Source of the DNA: Thiotrichales bacterium
GTDB lineage: Bacteria; Pseudomonadota; Gammaproteobacteria; Thiomicrospirales; Thiomicrospiraceae
Assembly (NCBI GenBank): GCA_016938655.1
Contig: JAFGUG010000026.1
Coordinates: 1 to 64,000 of the forward strand
Direction of reading: 5' to 3'
DNA: 64,000 bases
The notes below the pieces were generated by a model, which made no database searches, had not been told where the DNA came from, and saw nothing but the letters and a program-made list of their open reading frames with translations. Positions 39,614-48,159 of this stretch are shown one piece after another (the stretch's first letter is position 1; every line of letters begins with the position of its first letter). A program made the position numbers and the translations under genes.

Positions 39614-39625
39614 AGCAGGCCTGCT
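39614..39625. repeat. Palindrome AGCAGGCCTGCT
   Basis: An exact copy in the gap between the cassette and the thioredoxin-fold gene. The rest of this 240-base gap holds the attC-like element and an unrelated 12-bp palindrome, GCACTTAAGTGC (39740-39751). Confidence 0.9.
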
Positions 39626-39761
39626 GATTTACAACGCTATGGCATATCACAACCATTAATAGCGCTAAAAACGTTTAGAGATACTACCTGATAAAGCCGA
39701 CATTTAATAGATAAAGTACGTAGTTTAGTGTGTTATTTAGCACTTAAGTGCGCCCCCCCTT

Positions 39762-40244
39762 TTACTCAATCCGTTTTGGATTCTCTAGTTTGGCTAGGGC
39801 TTGGTTAATACGTTGTTTGAAATAGAATGCAAAAAAGTCATAGGCACCGGAGTTATTCATTCTAATTTCTAGGTCGTCTCCCGTGCCATCGGCAAACACC
39901 ATATTGGGAAAGGTGGTGACGTTGTAAAGTGCAGCCATTTCGCTGTTTGGAACGGCTACACCGTCAAAGTCGAGCACTTGCGCTTTGGCATTGGCTTCGA
40001 TTTCGACAATTTCGATATAGCCTTCAAGCAAGCCATTTTCCACCAACGGCAACAAGGCGTTCTCTTTGAGTTTGTCGCACGCTCCACAGCGCACACGGCT
40101 GAAGAAAATCACCACTGGAATATTGGCGGCTTTGGCGCGTTCGCCCACTTCTTGCAAATTGTCGACCTTATTCATTTGCCAATCGGCTTGCGCGGGAAAC
40201 AGCCAGAATAAGGGGATGAACAGCGTGGCGAGTCGAAGTAGCAT
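39762..40244 (-). CDS. Exported thioredoxin-fold protein
   Basis: A protein of 160 residues from ATG 40244, chosen because it begins a clear signal peptide (MLLRLATLFIPLFWLFPAQA) and has AAGGA upstream. The mature domain has the redox motif RCGACDKL (Cys-Gly-Ala-Cys, about residues 51-58) and the cis-Pro loop VTTFPNMVF (about 107-115). This is a SoxW/DsbE-like periplasmic thioredoxin, probably a reductant or disulfide handler. The partner is unknown and no sox genes are nearby. Confidence 0.75.
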   Translation of the reverse strand: MLLRLATLFIPLFWLFPAQADWQMNKVDNLQEVGERAKAANIPVVIFFSRVRCGACDKLKENALLPLVENGLLEGYIEIVEIEANAKAQVLDFDGVAVPNSEMAALYNVTTFPNMVFADGTGDDLEIRMNNSGAYDFFAFYFKQRINQALAKLENPKRIE

Positions 40245-40414
40245 GGTATCGTTCCTTGTTTTCTTGAATAAGCAATGTACCACTCCTAAAACAGCACAAC
40301 AAGTTTCGAACAATAGACCATCATCAAACTGTCATTTAAGCCAGCGGTTTCCACTTTATAATAAGAAGGTTATTTTGCGATTAGTCATTTGAATAGAGAT
40401 GCAAGGATAAGAAA

Positions 40415-40621
40415 TTGGGCATGTTAGGCACGTTAATTTTAGGGATGTTGTTAACCGCTTTGGCGCTGGGCGTGTTGTGGGGTGGCTTTAGAGTACTGAG
40501 ACAACTGCCAAGATTTAAAGAATCACTGAATAACCGCACCACCAATAAACGTATGTTGCAGTTAACGCTGTTTATCTATTTTGCAGGGATTATTACCACG
40601 ATTGCGTTTATGGCGGGTTAA
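40415..40621 (+). CDS. Small membrane protein
   Basis: A 68-residue protein with two membrane segments (about 3-26 and 50-66) around a basic loop. A TTG at 40415 has AAGGA seven bases upstream and is the likelier start; an ATG two codons later (40421) is an alternative. The family is unknown. Confidence 0.55.
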   Translation: MGMLGTLILGMLLTALALGVLWGGFRVLRQLPRFKESLNNRTTNKRMLQLTLFIYFAGIITTIAFMAG

Positions 40622-40681
40622 TTTGAGAGGTTTTTAAGGCTTAGCGGGGTTGATGGGTTTGCAAAAACGCTTTTGAAAAGT

Positions 40682-40695
40682 CAGCAGGCCTGCTG
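40682..40695. repeat. Palindrome AGCAGGCCTGCT, 14-bp, between convergent genes
   Basis: The core is at 40683-40694, with AAAAG on the left and ATTTT on the right, so a weak two-way terminator is possible. Confidence 0.85.
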
Positions 40696-40714
40696 GATTT
40701 TAACGTTGGTTTTT

Positions 40715-41317
40715 TTAATCTTCTTGAACCTTAAACACACATTGATTGGCATTTAAGGTTTTACAAAAACCATCGACCTCTTGTTCGGGTAACGCTACCC
40801 GTACCGTGACCTTTTGTTGATAGTCCACCGACACAATCTCACCCGATACCAAACTTAACCAGTGGCGCAACGGCTGCTCTTGAGCAAACTCACACACTAC
40901 CTGCAACTGGGTTTTTGGTACCTCTTGTTCGGTAGGCAGAATCTCCATCACTGCTTGCGCTGCTTGACCGTAAGCGCGGGTTAACCCGCCAGCACCGAGT
41001 TTTATTCCACCGAAATAGCGCACCACGCAGATCATAATGTCGCCCACCCCTTTGTGGCTTAAAACGTTCAAAATTGGCTTGCCGGCTGTGCCGCTTGGCT
41101 CACCATCGTCGCCCATTCCGGCATTGGTAGCGCAGTTTGGATTACCAATTTGATACGCCCAGCAGTGGTGTCGTGCATCCGGAAACTGCGCTTTAATCTC
41201 CGCTAACCAAACCATGCCCGCTTCACGGCTGGTGATGTGGGTGGCATAGGCGATAAAACGGCTCTTTTTAATCTCAATTTCAGCGACCGTTTGTTGTGTG
41301 GGAATGGGATAAGACAT
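40715..41317 (-). CDS. yigZ: YigZ/IMPACT family protein
   Basis: A 200-residue conserved protein. The N-terminal IMPACT domain has SRFIAYATHITS (about 20-31), GMGDDGEPSGTAGKPIL (about 67-83) and VVRYFGGIKLGAGGLTRAYG (about 98-117); a small C-terminal DUF1949-type domain follows. The exact biochemical role is not settled; relatives bind nucleic acid or ribosomes. There is no classic ribosome site; a palindrome copy lies 11 bases before the ATG. Confidence 0.9.
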   Translation of the reverse strand: MSYPIPTQQTVAEIEIKKSRFIAYATHITSREAGMVWLAEIKAQFPDARHHCWAYQIGNPNCATNAGMGDDGEPSGTAGKPILNVLSHKGVGDIMICVVRYFGGIKLGAGGLTRAYGQAAQAVMEILPTEQEVPKTQLQVVCEFAQEQPLRHWLSLVSGEIVSVDYQQKVTVRVALPEQEVDGFCKTLNANQCVFKVQED

Positions 41318-41328
41318 AAATAAAAGTA

Positions 41329-41340
41329 AGCAGGCCTGCT
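41329..41340. repeat. Palindrome AGCAGGCCTGCT just upstream of yigZ
   Basis: An exact copy 11 bases before the yigZ start codon, inside the expected leader. Confidence 0.9.
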
Positions 41341-41455
41341 AAGTTTGAAAACACCGTTTTTAAGGCGAGTTGTGTGTTTTAAAGTAAAAAACCTAAGCGT
41401 TTGAAATGGCTTAGGTTGATTCAAATAAAATTTCTAAGAGTCAATTACGGGTTTT

Positions 41456-42025
41456 CTAAGGCAGTTGCAATCGTCCCACCACGTCAAAGAGTCCGTCACC
41501 AAGCGGTTGTAACACCACCATCTCGGCTGGCTCAACACGAATCAAGGCCAGCTCTCCAATATTGGGGCGGTGGGTCACTAGGATTAAATTTTTTTTGCCT
41601 TGGTAGTTACCAATCATTTGACGAACTTGCTTTAAGTTCTCATTCGCTTGCTCAACCGTCAGAGCTTTAGTTAAACGCAGTAAGGGTTCGACTTGATAGT
41701 CACCAAACGCCAGTTCTGCGGTGTCTTTAGTACGACAGTGCGGACTGCTCAAAACCTGTTCAATGGCAATCGCATGGGTTTTAAACTGTTGGTTAATGGC
41801 TTGCGCTTGCGCACGCCCTTCGTCATTTAGATTCTTCTCGCTAAAGCAACTGTCGTCCAGCAGAAACGAATCGCCAAAACTGCGATCAATCTCTGCATGG
41901 CGCACCAACAAGACTTTACCGCCGGCCTTCAAAGCCGACCAAAAATCGGCTTGAGCACTGCTTTCGGCGTGCACCGCAGGGAAGTAAAAAACCAAACTCA
42001 ACGCTAATACAAAAATTCGCAACAT
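41456..42025 (-). CDS. Exported histidine phosphatase family protein
   Basis: A 189-residue protein with a signal peptide (about residues 1-20, cut after VHA) and a histidine phosphatase core. The catalytic LLVRHAEID (about 39-47) has the nucleophilic His in RHA, and SSPHCRTKDTAELAFG (about 93-108) and VTHRPNIGEL (second His) follow. The substrate is unknown; family members act on phosphoesters such as sugar or protein phosphates. AAGGAGT precedes the ATG. It lies 31 bases after the RND pump gene and is probably in its operon. Confidence 0.85.
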   Translation of the reverse strand: MLRIFVLALSLVFYFPAVHAESSAQADFWSALKAGGKVLLVRHAEIDRSFGDSFLLDDSCFSEKNLNDEGRAQAQAINQQFKTHAIAIEQVLSSPHCRTKDTAELAFGDYQVEPLLRLTKALTVEQANENLKQVRQMIGNYQGKKNLILVTHRPNIGELALIRVEPAEMVVLQPLGDGLFDVVGRLQLP

Positions 42026-42056
42026 AACGACTCCTTAATGACGAAGATAACGGAAT

Positions 42057-45000
42057 TTAAACCGGTCTGTTTTCGAGCTTCACCTTAAACCACAACGCAT
42101 ACAACGCGGGTAAAAACAGCAGTGTTAATAATGTACCCACGCCGATTCCCCCAATCAATACAAAGGCCATGGGCCCCCAGAAGGTGGAACTGGTTAACGG
42201 AATAAACGCCAACATAGCGGCTATGGCGGTTAATAACACCGGGCGTGCACGGCGAATGGTAGCGTCAATCACCGCCTCACCCAACGGCAAACCCTGTTTG
42301 ACATTATCGTCAATCTGTCCGGTTAGAATCAACGTATTTCGCATTAAAATGCCCGCCAAACCAATTAAGCCCAAGTTAGCCACAAAGCCAAATGGTTGAT
42401 TAAAAATCAACATCGCCGCCACCGCGCCAATTAAACCTAAGGGCGCAGTAATCATCACCATAAACAGTGTGCTAAACGATTTAACCAATAGCATAATCAA
42501 TAAGGTCATGGCCAACACCATCAGTGGCATCATCGCGTTAATCGACTCTTCCGCTTTACTGGACTCTTCCACCGAACCACCGACATCAATACGGTAGCCG
42601 TATGGCAGTGCATCGAGAATGGGCTGCATTTTATCTTGGATTAATTTGGTCGCCACTGGCGGTTGCATACCGTTAATCACTTCGCTGTTCACCGACAGAT
42701 ACAACTCTCGATTGCGGCGCTCTAAAATGGGGTCTTCATAACCAATCTCAATTTGCCCAAGCTGTTCTAGCGGTAACGACACGCCTTGCGGCGTTTTGAT
42801 GATTAAGCTGTTTAACTCGCCTACTTTAGCGCGGGTTGCTTCATTGGCACGTAACACCACATTCACAGTACGAATCTTCTCACGAATTTGCGCCACAGGA
42901 CTGTTTTGTAACTGCGCTTGCAACTGCTCAGCCACGTCTTTACTGGTTAAGCCCAATTGCGCCAAGCGCACTTTATCCATGTTCAAGTTTAAAATGAGCG
43001 CTCGTTGTCCCCACTGTAAATGCGGGTCGATAGCAAAGTCTTGTTGCGCAATTAACTGGCGTAAATCGTTGGCGATACGGCGCAGTTCATTCTCATCAGG
43101 CCCAACCACTCGGAACGTGACCGGCCAAGTAACCGGTGGCCCAAACAACAAAGGATGCACGCGCACACGCGCTTCTGGGAACAGACCTTCATTGATTTTA
43201 GCAATCAGCTTTTGTTGTAAGGCTTCACGTTCCGCTTTACCGTGGGTAACCACAATAATCTTGGCAAACGCAGGATTAGAAAGCTCCGGATTCAATGCTA
43301 AGAAGAATCGCGGCGCACCTCGACCTACATACGCAGAAACCGACTTCACTTCGTCGTAGCCGTTAATCAGCGCTTCAACCCGTTGACTGACGGCATCGGT
43401 GACATTAATGCCGGTGCCTTCTGGCAAGTAGATGTCCACCATCAACTCAGGACGGTCCGAGCTTGGGAAGAACTGTTTGACCACCGCGCTTTGCATGCCA
43501 TACACGGCGGCCATAAAAATCAGCACCGTAATCGCGACCACCCAAATTTTATGGCGCACGCATGCGGTCACAACGCGCTTTAAAAAACGGCATATTTTAG
43601 TGTCGTAGATGTCTTTTTTAACCGCTGATTGCTGTTCTGATGACTCCGATTGCGATTGAGGTTTGTCCTTTAAAATTCGCACGCCTAGATAGGGGGTAAA
43701 GTAGACCGCAACAATCCATGAGGCAATCAGTGTGGTACCGAGAACCCAGAAGATGCCACCGGCGTAATCGCCCACACGCGATTGCGCTAACCCAATCGGC
43801 AAAAAGCCCACAACCGTCACCAAGGTGCCCACCAACATCGGGGCGGCAGTGATGTTCCAAGAGTAAGCGGCGGCTTTGACTTTATCCACCCCCTCTTCCA
43901 TTTTGACCAACATCATCTCAATGGCAATAATGGCATCGTCCACCAACAAGCCCAGCGCAATAATCAAGGCGCCTAAGGTAATGCGGTCAAAGTTGAAGCC
44001 TTCCATGAACATAAAGGTAAAGGTCATGGCTAAGGTCAACGGCACAGCAAGCGACACAATCAGGCCTGCGCGGAAACCTAAGGTAATTAAACTGACCACC
44101 AACACCACAATTAACGCGGTTAGAAACTTAAGCTCAAAGGTTGAAACCGCACTGTGAATGGCATCGGCTTGATTGGTGACCTTATCTAAGTGAATGCCCA
44201 ATGGTAGTTGCGCTTGGTAGTCTTGCTCAAATTTAATAAGCTTCTCTTCCAGCTTTAAACCATCGGTTGCGGGTGACATCACCACACCGACTAATAAAGC
44301 TTGCTCGCCTTTGCTGCGCACTAAATAAGTGGGTGGCGATTCATAGCCACGATAGACATTGGCAATGTCTTGCAGAAGGACTTGTTTGTCGCCAATGATA
44401 ATCGGCAGTTGTTTGATTCTATCAACTGAATTGAGCAGGCCTGCTGACTTTTCAGAAGCGGAATTTGTACGAATGTAAAGACGTGGCCCTTCGGTTTCAA
44501 TAAACCCCGAGGCGTTCACCGAAAGATGGCCGTTGATGGCTTGTTGAACCTGTTGAAGCGCCAAACCCATCTGGGCGATTTGTTGTTTATCGATGTCGAT
44601 AAAAATGCGTTGTGGCTGTTCACCAATTAAGTCGACCTTTTTCACGCCCTCTACTCGACGCAAGGCAATTTGCATCTTATCGGCTTCAAGTACCAACTTC
44701 TCTTGTGGCCAATCGGGCGCCGTTAAGCCGTAAAGGGTAAAGTAAACGTCTTCAAAATCGTCGTTGAAAAACGGCCCTTGCACGCCGCTGGGTAAAAACT
44801 GGGCTTGGTCTCCCAAACGTTTACGCACTTGGTAATAGAGGTCTTGCGTCATCCCTTTGGGCGTATCTTCGGCAAAGGTCACCAACATATCCACGCGACC
44901 CGCACGCGCCTTGGTTTCGACTCGATCAAAATAGAGAATCTCTTCCAAGCGTTTTTCAAGTGGATCCGCCACTTGGTTTTGCATCTCAATCGCGGTCGCA

Positions 45001-45167
45001 CCCGGCCAAGTCGCGGACACTACCATAGTATTGACATCAAACGAGGGGTCTTCGGCGCGCCCCATGTGCATAAACGCATACACTCCGGCAATGGCCACCA
45101 CCAAAATAAAATAGAGCGTTAACGAACGCTCTTTAACGGCGTAAGCGGAAACGTTCCAACGATTCAT
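42057..45167 (-). CDS. RND efflux pump inner-membrane subunit
   Basis: A 1036-residue proton-driven exporter of the AcrB/hydrophobe-amphiphile group, with 12 membrane segments and two large periplasmic loops. The TM4 proton-relay pair is in ALGLLVDDAIIAIEMM (about 403-418). GLIGLAGILMRNTLILTGQI (about 910-929) and the N-terminal AIEMQNQVADPLEKRLEEI are also typical. The substrate is not evident. Its start overlaps the adaptor's stop by four bases. No outer-membrane channel gene is next to it, so a channel from elsewhere would be used. It contains an exact palindrome copy read as Ser-Ala-Gly-Leu-Leu. Confidence 0.93.
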   Translation of the reverse strand: MNRWNVSAYAVKERSLTLYFILVVAIAGVYAFMHMGRAEDPSFDVNTMVVSATWPGATAIEMQNQVADPLEKRLEEILYFDRVETKARAGRVDMLVTFAEDTPKGMTQDLYYQVRKRLGDQAQFLPSGVQGPFFNDDFEDVYFTLYGLTAPDWPQEKLVLEADKMQIALRRVEGVKKVDLIGEQPQRIFIDIDKQQIAQMGLALQQVQQAINGHLSVNASGFIETEGPRLYIRTNSASEKSAGLLNSVDRIKQLPIIIGDKQVLLQDIANVYRGYESPPTYLVRSKGEQALLVGVVMSPATDGLKLEEKLIKFEQDYQAQLPLGIHLDKVTNQADAIHSAVSTFELKFLTALIVVLVVSLITLGFRAGLIVSLAVPLTLAMTFTFMFMEGFNFDRITLGALIIALGLLVDDAIIAIEMMLVKMEEGVDKVKAAAYSWNITAAPMLVGTLVTVVGFLPIGLAQSRVGDYAGGIFWVLGTTLIASWIVAVYFTPYLGVRILKDKPQSQSESSEQQSAVKKDIYDTKICRFLKRVVTACVRHKIWVVAITVLIFMAAVYGMQSAVVKQFFPSSDRPELMVDIYLPEGTGINVTDAVSQRVEALINGYDEVKSVSAYVGRGAPRFFLALNPELSNPAFAKIIVVTHGKAEREALQQKLIAKINEGLFPEARVRVHPLLFGPPVTWPVTFRVVGPDENELRRIANDLRQLIAQQDFAIDPHLQWGQRALILNLNMDKVRLAQLGLTSKDVAEQLQAQLQNSPVAQIREKIRTVNVVLRANEATRAKVGELNSLIIKTPQGVSLPLEQLGQIEIGYEDPILERRNRELYLSVNSEVINGMQPPVATKLIQDKMQPILDALPYGYRIDVGGSVEESSKAEESINAMMPLMVLAMTLLIMLLVKSFSTLFMVMITAPLGLIGAVAAMLIFNQPFGFVANLGLIGLAGILMRNTLILTGQIDDNVKQGLPLGEAVIDATIRRARPVLLTAIAAMLAFIPLTSSTFWGPMAFVLIGGIGVGTLLTLLFLPALYALWFKVKLENRPV
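44434..44445. repeat. Palindrome AGCAGGCCTGCT inside the RND gene
   Basis: An exact copy within the coding region, read on the minus strand as Ala-Gly-Leu-Leu. Confidence 0.9.
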
Positions 45168-46246
45168 TCTGCTGACTCCCGAACCGCTTGACCTTCATTT
45201 AACTGGTGGACACCCAAAGAGACAATGGTTTCAACGTTGCTAAAGTCGCCCTCAACCCAAGCCCAACGCTCGGACAGGGTTTTGACTTTAACCGGCACTC
45301 GACTCACCATGCCGCTCTTGACCTGCCACAGTGACGCAAAATCGCCCTGTTCATACAACGCGGTATTCGGCACACGAATTAACGAACCCACCGAGTCAAA
45401 TAGCACGGTAGCGGTTTGCCCTAAGCTCAAGGCATCTAAGGTTTTTTGCACCGCTTTATCGTTGGTTTGAAACTCATAGCGTGCTGCCCAAGTGCGACTT
45501 TGTGGCTCGGCTTCACCCGAACGTTCACGTAACGTCACTTTGTATTCGGTGTCGGAGCCATAAATTTTCACGGTGGCTTTTTCTGGTAATTCGGCAATGC
45601 GGTTTTCAGGGACTTGCACAATCACTTCACGGTAACCCGCTAAGGCAATGGTGGCCACAGGCATACCCGGCGCAACTACCTCGCCTTGTTCAGCTTGAAC
45701 AGAGAGGATTTTGCCATTGCCGGGCGATTGCAGTTGCGTATAAGCCAGCTGATTTCTAGCTTGATCTTCTTGCAGACGTTGCGATTTTAGACGCTCTTGT
45801 AGAACGGTTAAGTTACTTTCCGCTTGATCAACCGATTGCTGAGAGACCAAACTACGGGCGACCAGTTTTTTGAAACGTTCCAACTCCAGTTGCGCATTGT
45901 GAATTTCAGATTCGGTGGCGCGAATATTGGCTAATACCACTCTAAAGGCTAAGTCGTAATCGGTCGGATCGAGTTTAAATAGGACTTGGTTTGCTTTGAC
46001 TTGGTCGCCACTGTTGACCAAACGTTTTGTAATTTTGCCGTTGACTCGAAAAGCAAGGTTGGAGGTATAACGCGCAGCAATGGTTCCAGTTAGGCTCCAT
46101 TGTGGTTGGGCGCTTAAATTGGATAAAGCGATGGTCTTAACCACAGGTGCAACATTCGATGATGACTCTTCAGCGGCTTCGTTTTGGCAACCACTTAACA
46201 GTACACTGCTTAAAACCCCAACTAACAGACCCTTTATCACTTGCAT
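45164..46246 (-). CDS. RND efflux periplasmic adaptor subunit (lipoprotein)
   Basis: A 360-residue membrane fusion protein. A lipoprotein signal with lipobox LLSGC puts the acylated Cys at about residue 20. The biotinyl-lipoyl half FRVNGKITKRLVNSGDQVKA (about 66-85), a helical hairpin (about 100-160) and the second half GKILSVQAEQGEVVAPGMPV (about 176-195) are in family order. It bridges the RND pump and an outer-membrane channel. AGGAAAT precedes the ATG. Confidence 0.92.
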   Translation of the reverse strand: MQVIKGLLVGVLSSVLLSGCQNEAAEESSSNVAPVVKTIALSNLSAQPQWSLTGTIAARYTSNLAFRVNGKITKRLVNSGDQVKANQVLFKLDPTDYDLAFRVVLANIRATESEIHNAQLELERFKKLVARSLVSQQSVDQAESNLTVLQERLKSQRLQEDQARNQLAYTQLQSPGNGKILSVQAEQGEVVAPGMPVATIALAGYREVIVQVPENRIAELPEKATVKIYGSDTEYKVTLRERSGEAEPQSRTWAARYEFQTNDKAVQKTLDALSLGQTATVLFDSVGSLIRVPNTALYEQGDFASLWQVKSGMVSRVPVKVKTLSERWAWVEGDFSNVETIVSLGVHQLNEGQAVRESAE

Positions 46247-46291
46247 GGTTATTTCCTATCGCTTAACGCATTGAATTTCATTTTGACCGTG

Positions 46292-46307
46292 TGTTTCACG
46301 TGAAACC
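46292..46307. promoter_or_regulatory. parS: parS centromere site
   Basis: TGTTTCACGTGAAACC matches the bacterial parS consensus TGTTNCACGTGAAACA at 15 of 16 positions, with a perfect 14-bp inverted repeat core (46293-46306). It lies between mnmE and the efflux adaptor gene, about 5.5 kb from oriC, where ParB should load. It is the only match found in the window. Confidence 0.9.
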
Positions 46308-46364
46308 GATACTCACTGAACCACCCAAGTACCCCAGTATTTTACAGGGTTATAATATGTTAGT

Positions 46365-47720
46365 TTATTTACCTATGCAAAACGAGGTAAATATTCGACC
46401 TAACAAGTCATCCGAGGTAAAGCGACCGGTGATTTCTGATAAGGACTCTTGCGCCGCTCTTAAGTCTTCCGCTAAAAGCTCACCCGCCGCATACATCTCA
46501 AGCTGTTGTTGACCGTTTTGCGTGGCTTCAAGTGCAATTTGCAAAGCATCAATGTGACGTTTACGTGCCATAAACACGCCCTCTCCGGTTTGCTCAAACC
46601 CCATGGCAGTTTTAAGGTGATTGCGCAGTAAATCAACCCCCAATTTCTGTTTAGCCGAGAGCCAGACAATGGTCTGTTCGCCATCCAGTTCCACCATTGG
46701 GTCATGATTAATCAGGTCGATTTTATTGCGAATGAGCGTCACTGGAATGTGGCTTGGTAAACGGTCTAAAATGACTTGATCCTCTTCGTGAATCGCCTCC
46801 CCCGCTTGCAACATCACCAATACTCGGTCGGCATTATCCAGAGCTTGCCAAGCGCGTTCAATCCCAATTTGTTCCACTTGGTCGGTGGCGACACGCACCC
46901 CCGCGGTATCCAAAATGTGTAACGGCATGCCGTCGATATTAATCTCTTCTTTAACGATGTCACGCGTAGTGCCCGCAATATCGGTGACAATGGCACTTTC
47001 ACGCCCTGAAAGTGCATTCAGTAAACTCGATTTGCCAGCATTCGGGCGACCTAAAATCACCACCGACATCCCTTCTCGCAATAACACACCTTGTTGTGCT
47101 GAAACGGACACCGCGTGTAAACGATCCAGAATATGCTTAAGCTGGCCTGCGACTTTTCCATCGGACAAGAAATCAATCTCCTCCTCTGGAAAATCAATCG
47201 CCGCTTCAACAAAGATGCGTAACTGGGTTAACTCTTCAACCAGTTGATTCACTTGCGCAGAGAATTCGCCTTGCAACGAGCGAATCGCCGAACGAGCGGC
47301 TTGATCGGACGAGGCTTCGATTAAATCGGAGATGGCTTCGGCTTGCGCCAAATCGAGTTTGTCGTTTAAGAAGGCCTGCTTGGAAAACTCACCCGGTTCT
47401 GCCAAACGCGCACCCAACTCAACCACACGGCTTAATAGCCACTCCAACACCACCGGGCCTCCGTGACCTTGCAATTCGAGGACGTCTTCACCGGTAAAAG
47501 AGTTGGGGCCTGGAAAGTACAGGGCAATCCCTTGATCTAATACTTGTTGTTCAGAGCCATAAAACGGTGCATAGTGCGCATAACGTGGCTTGGGGGTGAT
47601 GCCTAATACTTGTTCGGCAATAGGTAAGGCGTGCTTACCGGAAACGCGCACAATTCCCACACCGCCTCTTCCAGGCGCTGTGGCAATCGCAGCAATGGTG
47701 TCGTAATTTTTAAAATCCAT
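46365..47720 (-). CDS. mnmE: tRNA modification GTPase MnmE (TrmE)
   Basis: A 451-residue K+-activated GTPase that works with MnmG on wobble uridine of tRNA. The N-terminal tetrahydrofolate-binding domain begins [20 protein letters not shown]. The GTPase motifs are [12 protein letters not shown] (about 226-237), DIAGTTRD (about 249-256) and NKID (about 336-339). The C-terminal CIGK is the catalytic Cys motif. ATG 47720 is used; an in-frame TTG four codons upstream is less likely. Confidence 0.97.
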   Translation of the reverse strand: MDFKNYDTIAAIATAPGRGGVGIVRVSGKHALPIAEQVLGITPKPRYAHYAPFYGSEQQVLDQGIALYFPGPNSFTGEDVLELQGHGGPVVLEWLLSRVVELGARLAEPGEFSKQAFLNDKLDLAQAEAISDLIEASSDQAARSAIRSLQGEFSAQVNQLVEELTQLRIFVEAAIDFPEEEIDFLSDGKVAGQLKHILDRLHAVSVSAQQGVLLREGMSVVILGRPNAGKSSLLNALSGRESAIVTDIAGTTRDIVKEEINIDGMPLHILDTAGVRVATDQVEQIGIERAWQALDNADRVLVMLQAGEAIHEEDQVILDRLPSHIPVTLIRNKIDLINHDPMVELDGEQTIVWLSAKQKLGVDLLRNHLKTAMGFEQTGEGVFMARKRHIDALQIALEATQNGQQQLEMYAAGELLAEDLRAAQESLSEITGRFTSDDLLGRIFTSFCIGK

Positions 47721-47764
47721 AATCAATTCCAAACAGGGACGTGGTGTGAATAAAGTTTACCAAC

Positions 47765-47786
47765 AAAAAACGCCCATAAGGGCGTT
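47765..47786 (-). terminator. Terminator between the yidC group and mnmE
   Basis: Arms 47769-47775 and 47780-47786 form a 7-bp perfect stem with a 4-base loop. On the minus strand six T follow. It lies 41 bases after the stop of the 109-residue gene, so mnmE probably has its own promoter in 47721-47764. Confidence 0.85.
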
Positions 47787-47826
47787 CTCTGTGTATCTCA
47801 ATAAATTGCTTTGCATAGCCAATTAA

Positions 47827-48156
47827 CTAAGCAACCGTTTTGTATTCCGTGACTTTAAAGTCGGTAATAAAAAACTTCGCTTCAAGTTTGGCTCGGCTTT
47901 TATCGAGCTTTTTCATAGAACCAAACGTCATCTCTTCTTTTTCGCCATTGACCATAAAAGAGAGCACGTAAAGTGGGCGGGTTTGAACCTCTGCCTGCGC
48001 CACTTGTTGCGCTGATGGCGTTGACCCACCGGCTTCTAATGGCAGGTAACCCTCTTTGGTTTTATAGCAAACAGGCTGCATGCCGTCTGCCACCAAATAC
48101 TCTACCTTGCCGTACATTGGGTGATCGGTACCCAGTTTTTGATAAGATAATTGCAT
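47827..48156 (-). CDS. Small hypothetical protein after yidC
   Basis: A 109-residue soluble protein with a beta-rich profile and no signal peptide. It has no recognised domain. It starts three bases after the yidC stop, so it is co-transcribed with yidC. Together with the following terminator it ends the rpmH-rnpA-yidC unit. Confidence 0.6.
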   Translation of the reverse strand: MQLSYQKLGTDHPMYGKVEYLVADGMQPVCYKTKEGYLPLEAGGSTPSAQQVAQAEVQTRPLYVLSFMVNGEKEEMTFGSMKKLDKSRAKLEAKFFITDFKVTEYKTVA

Positions 48157-48159
48157 ACT

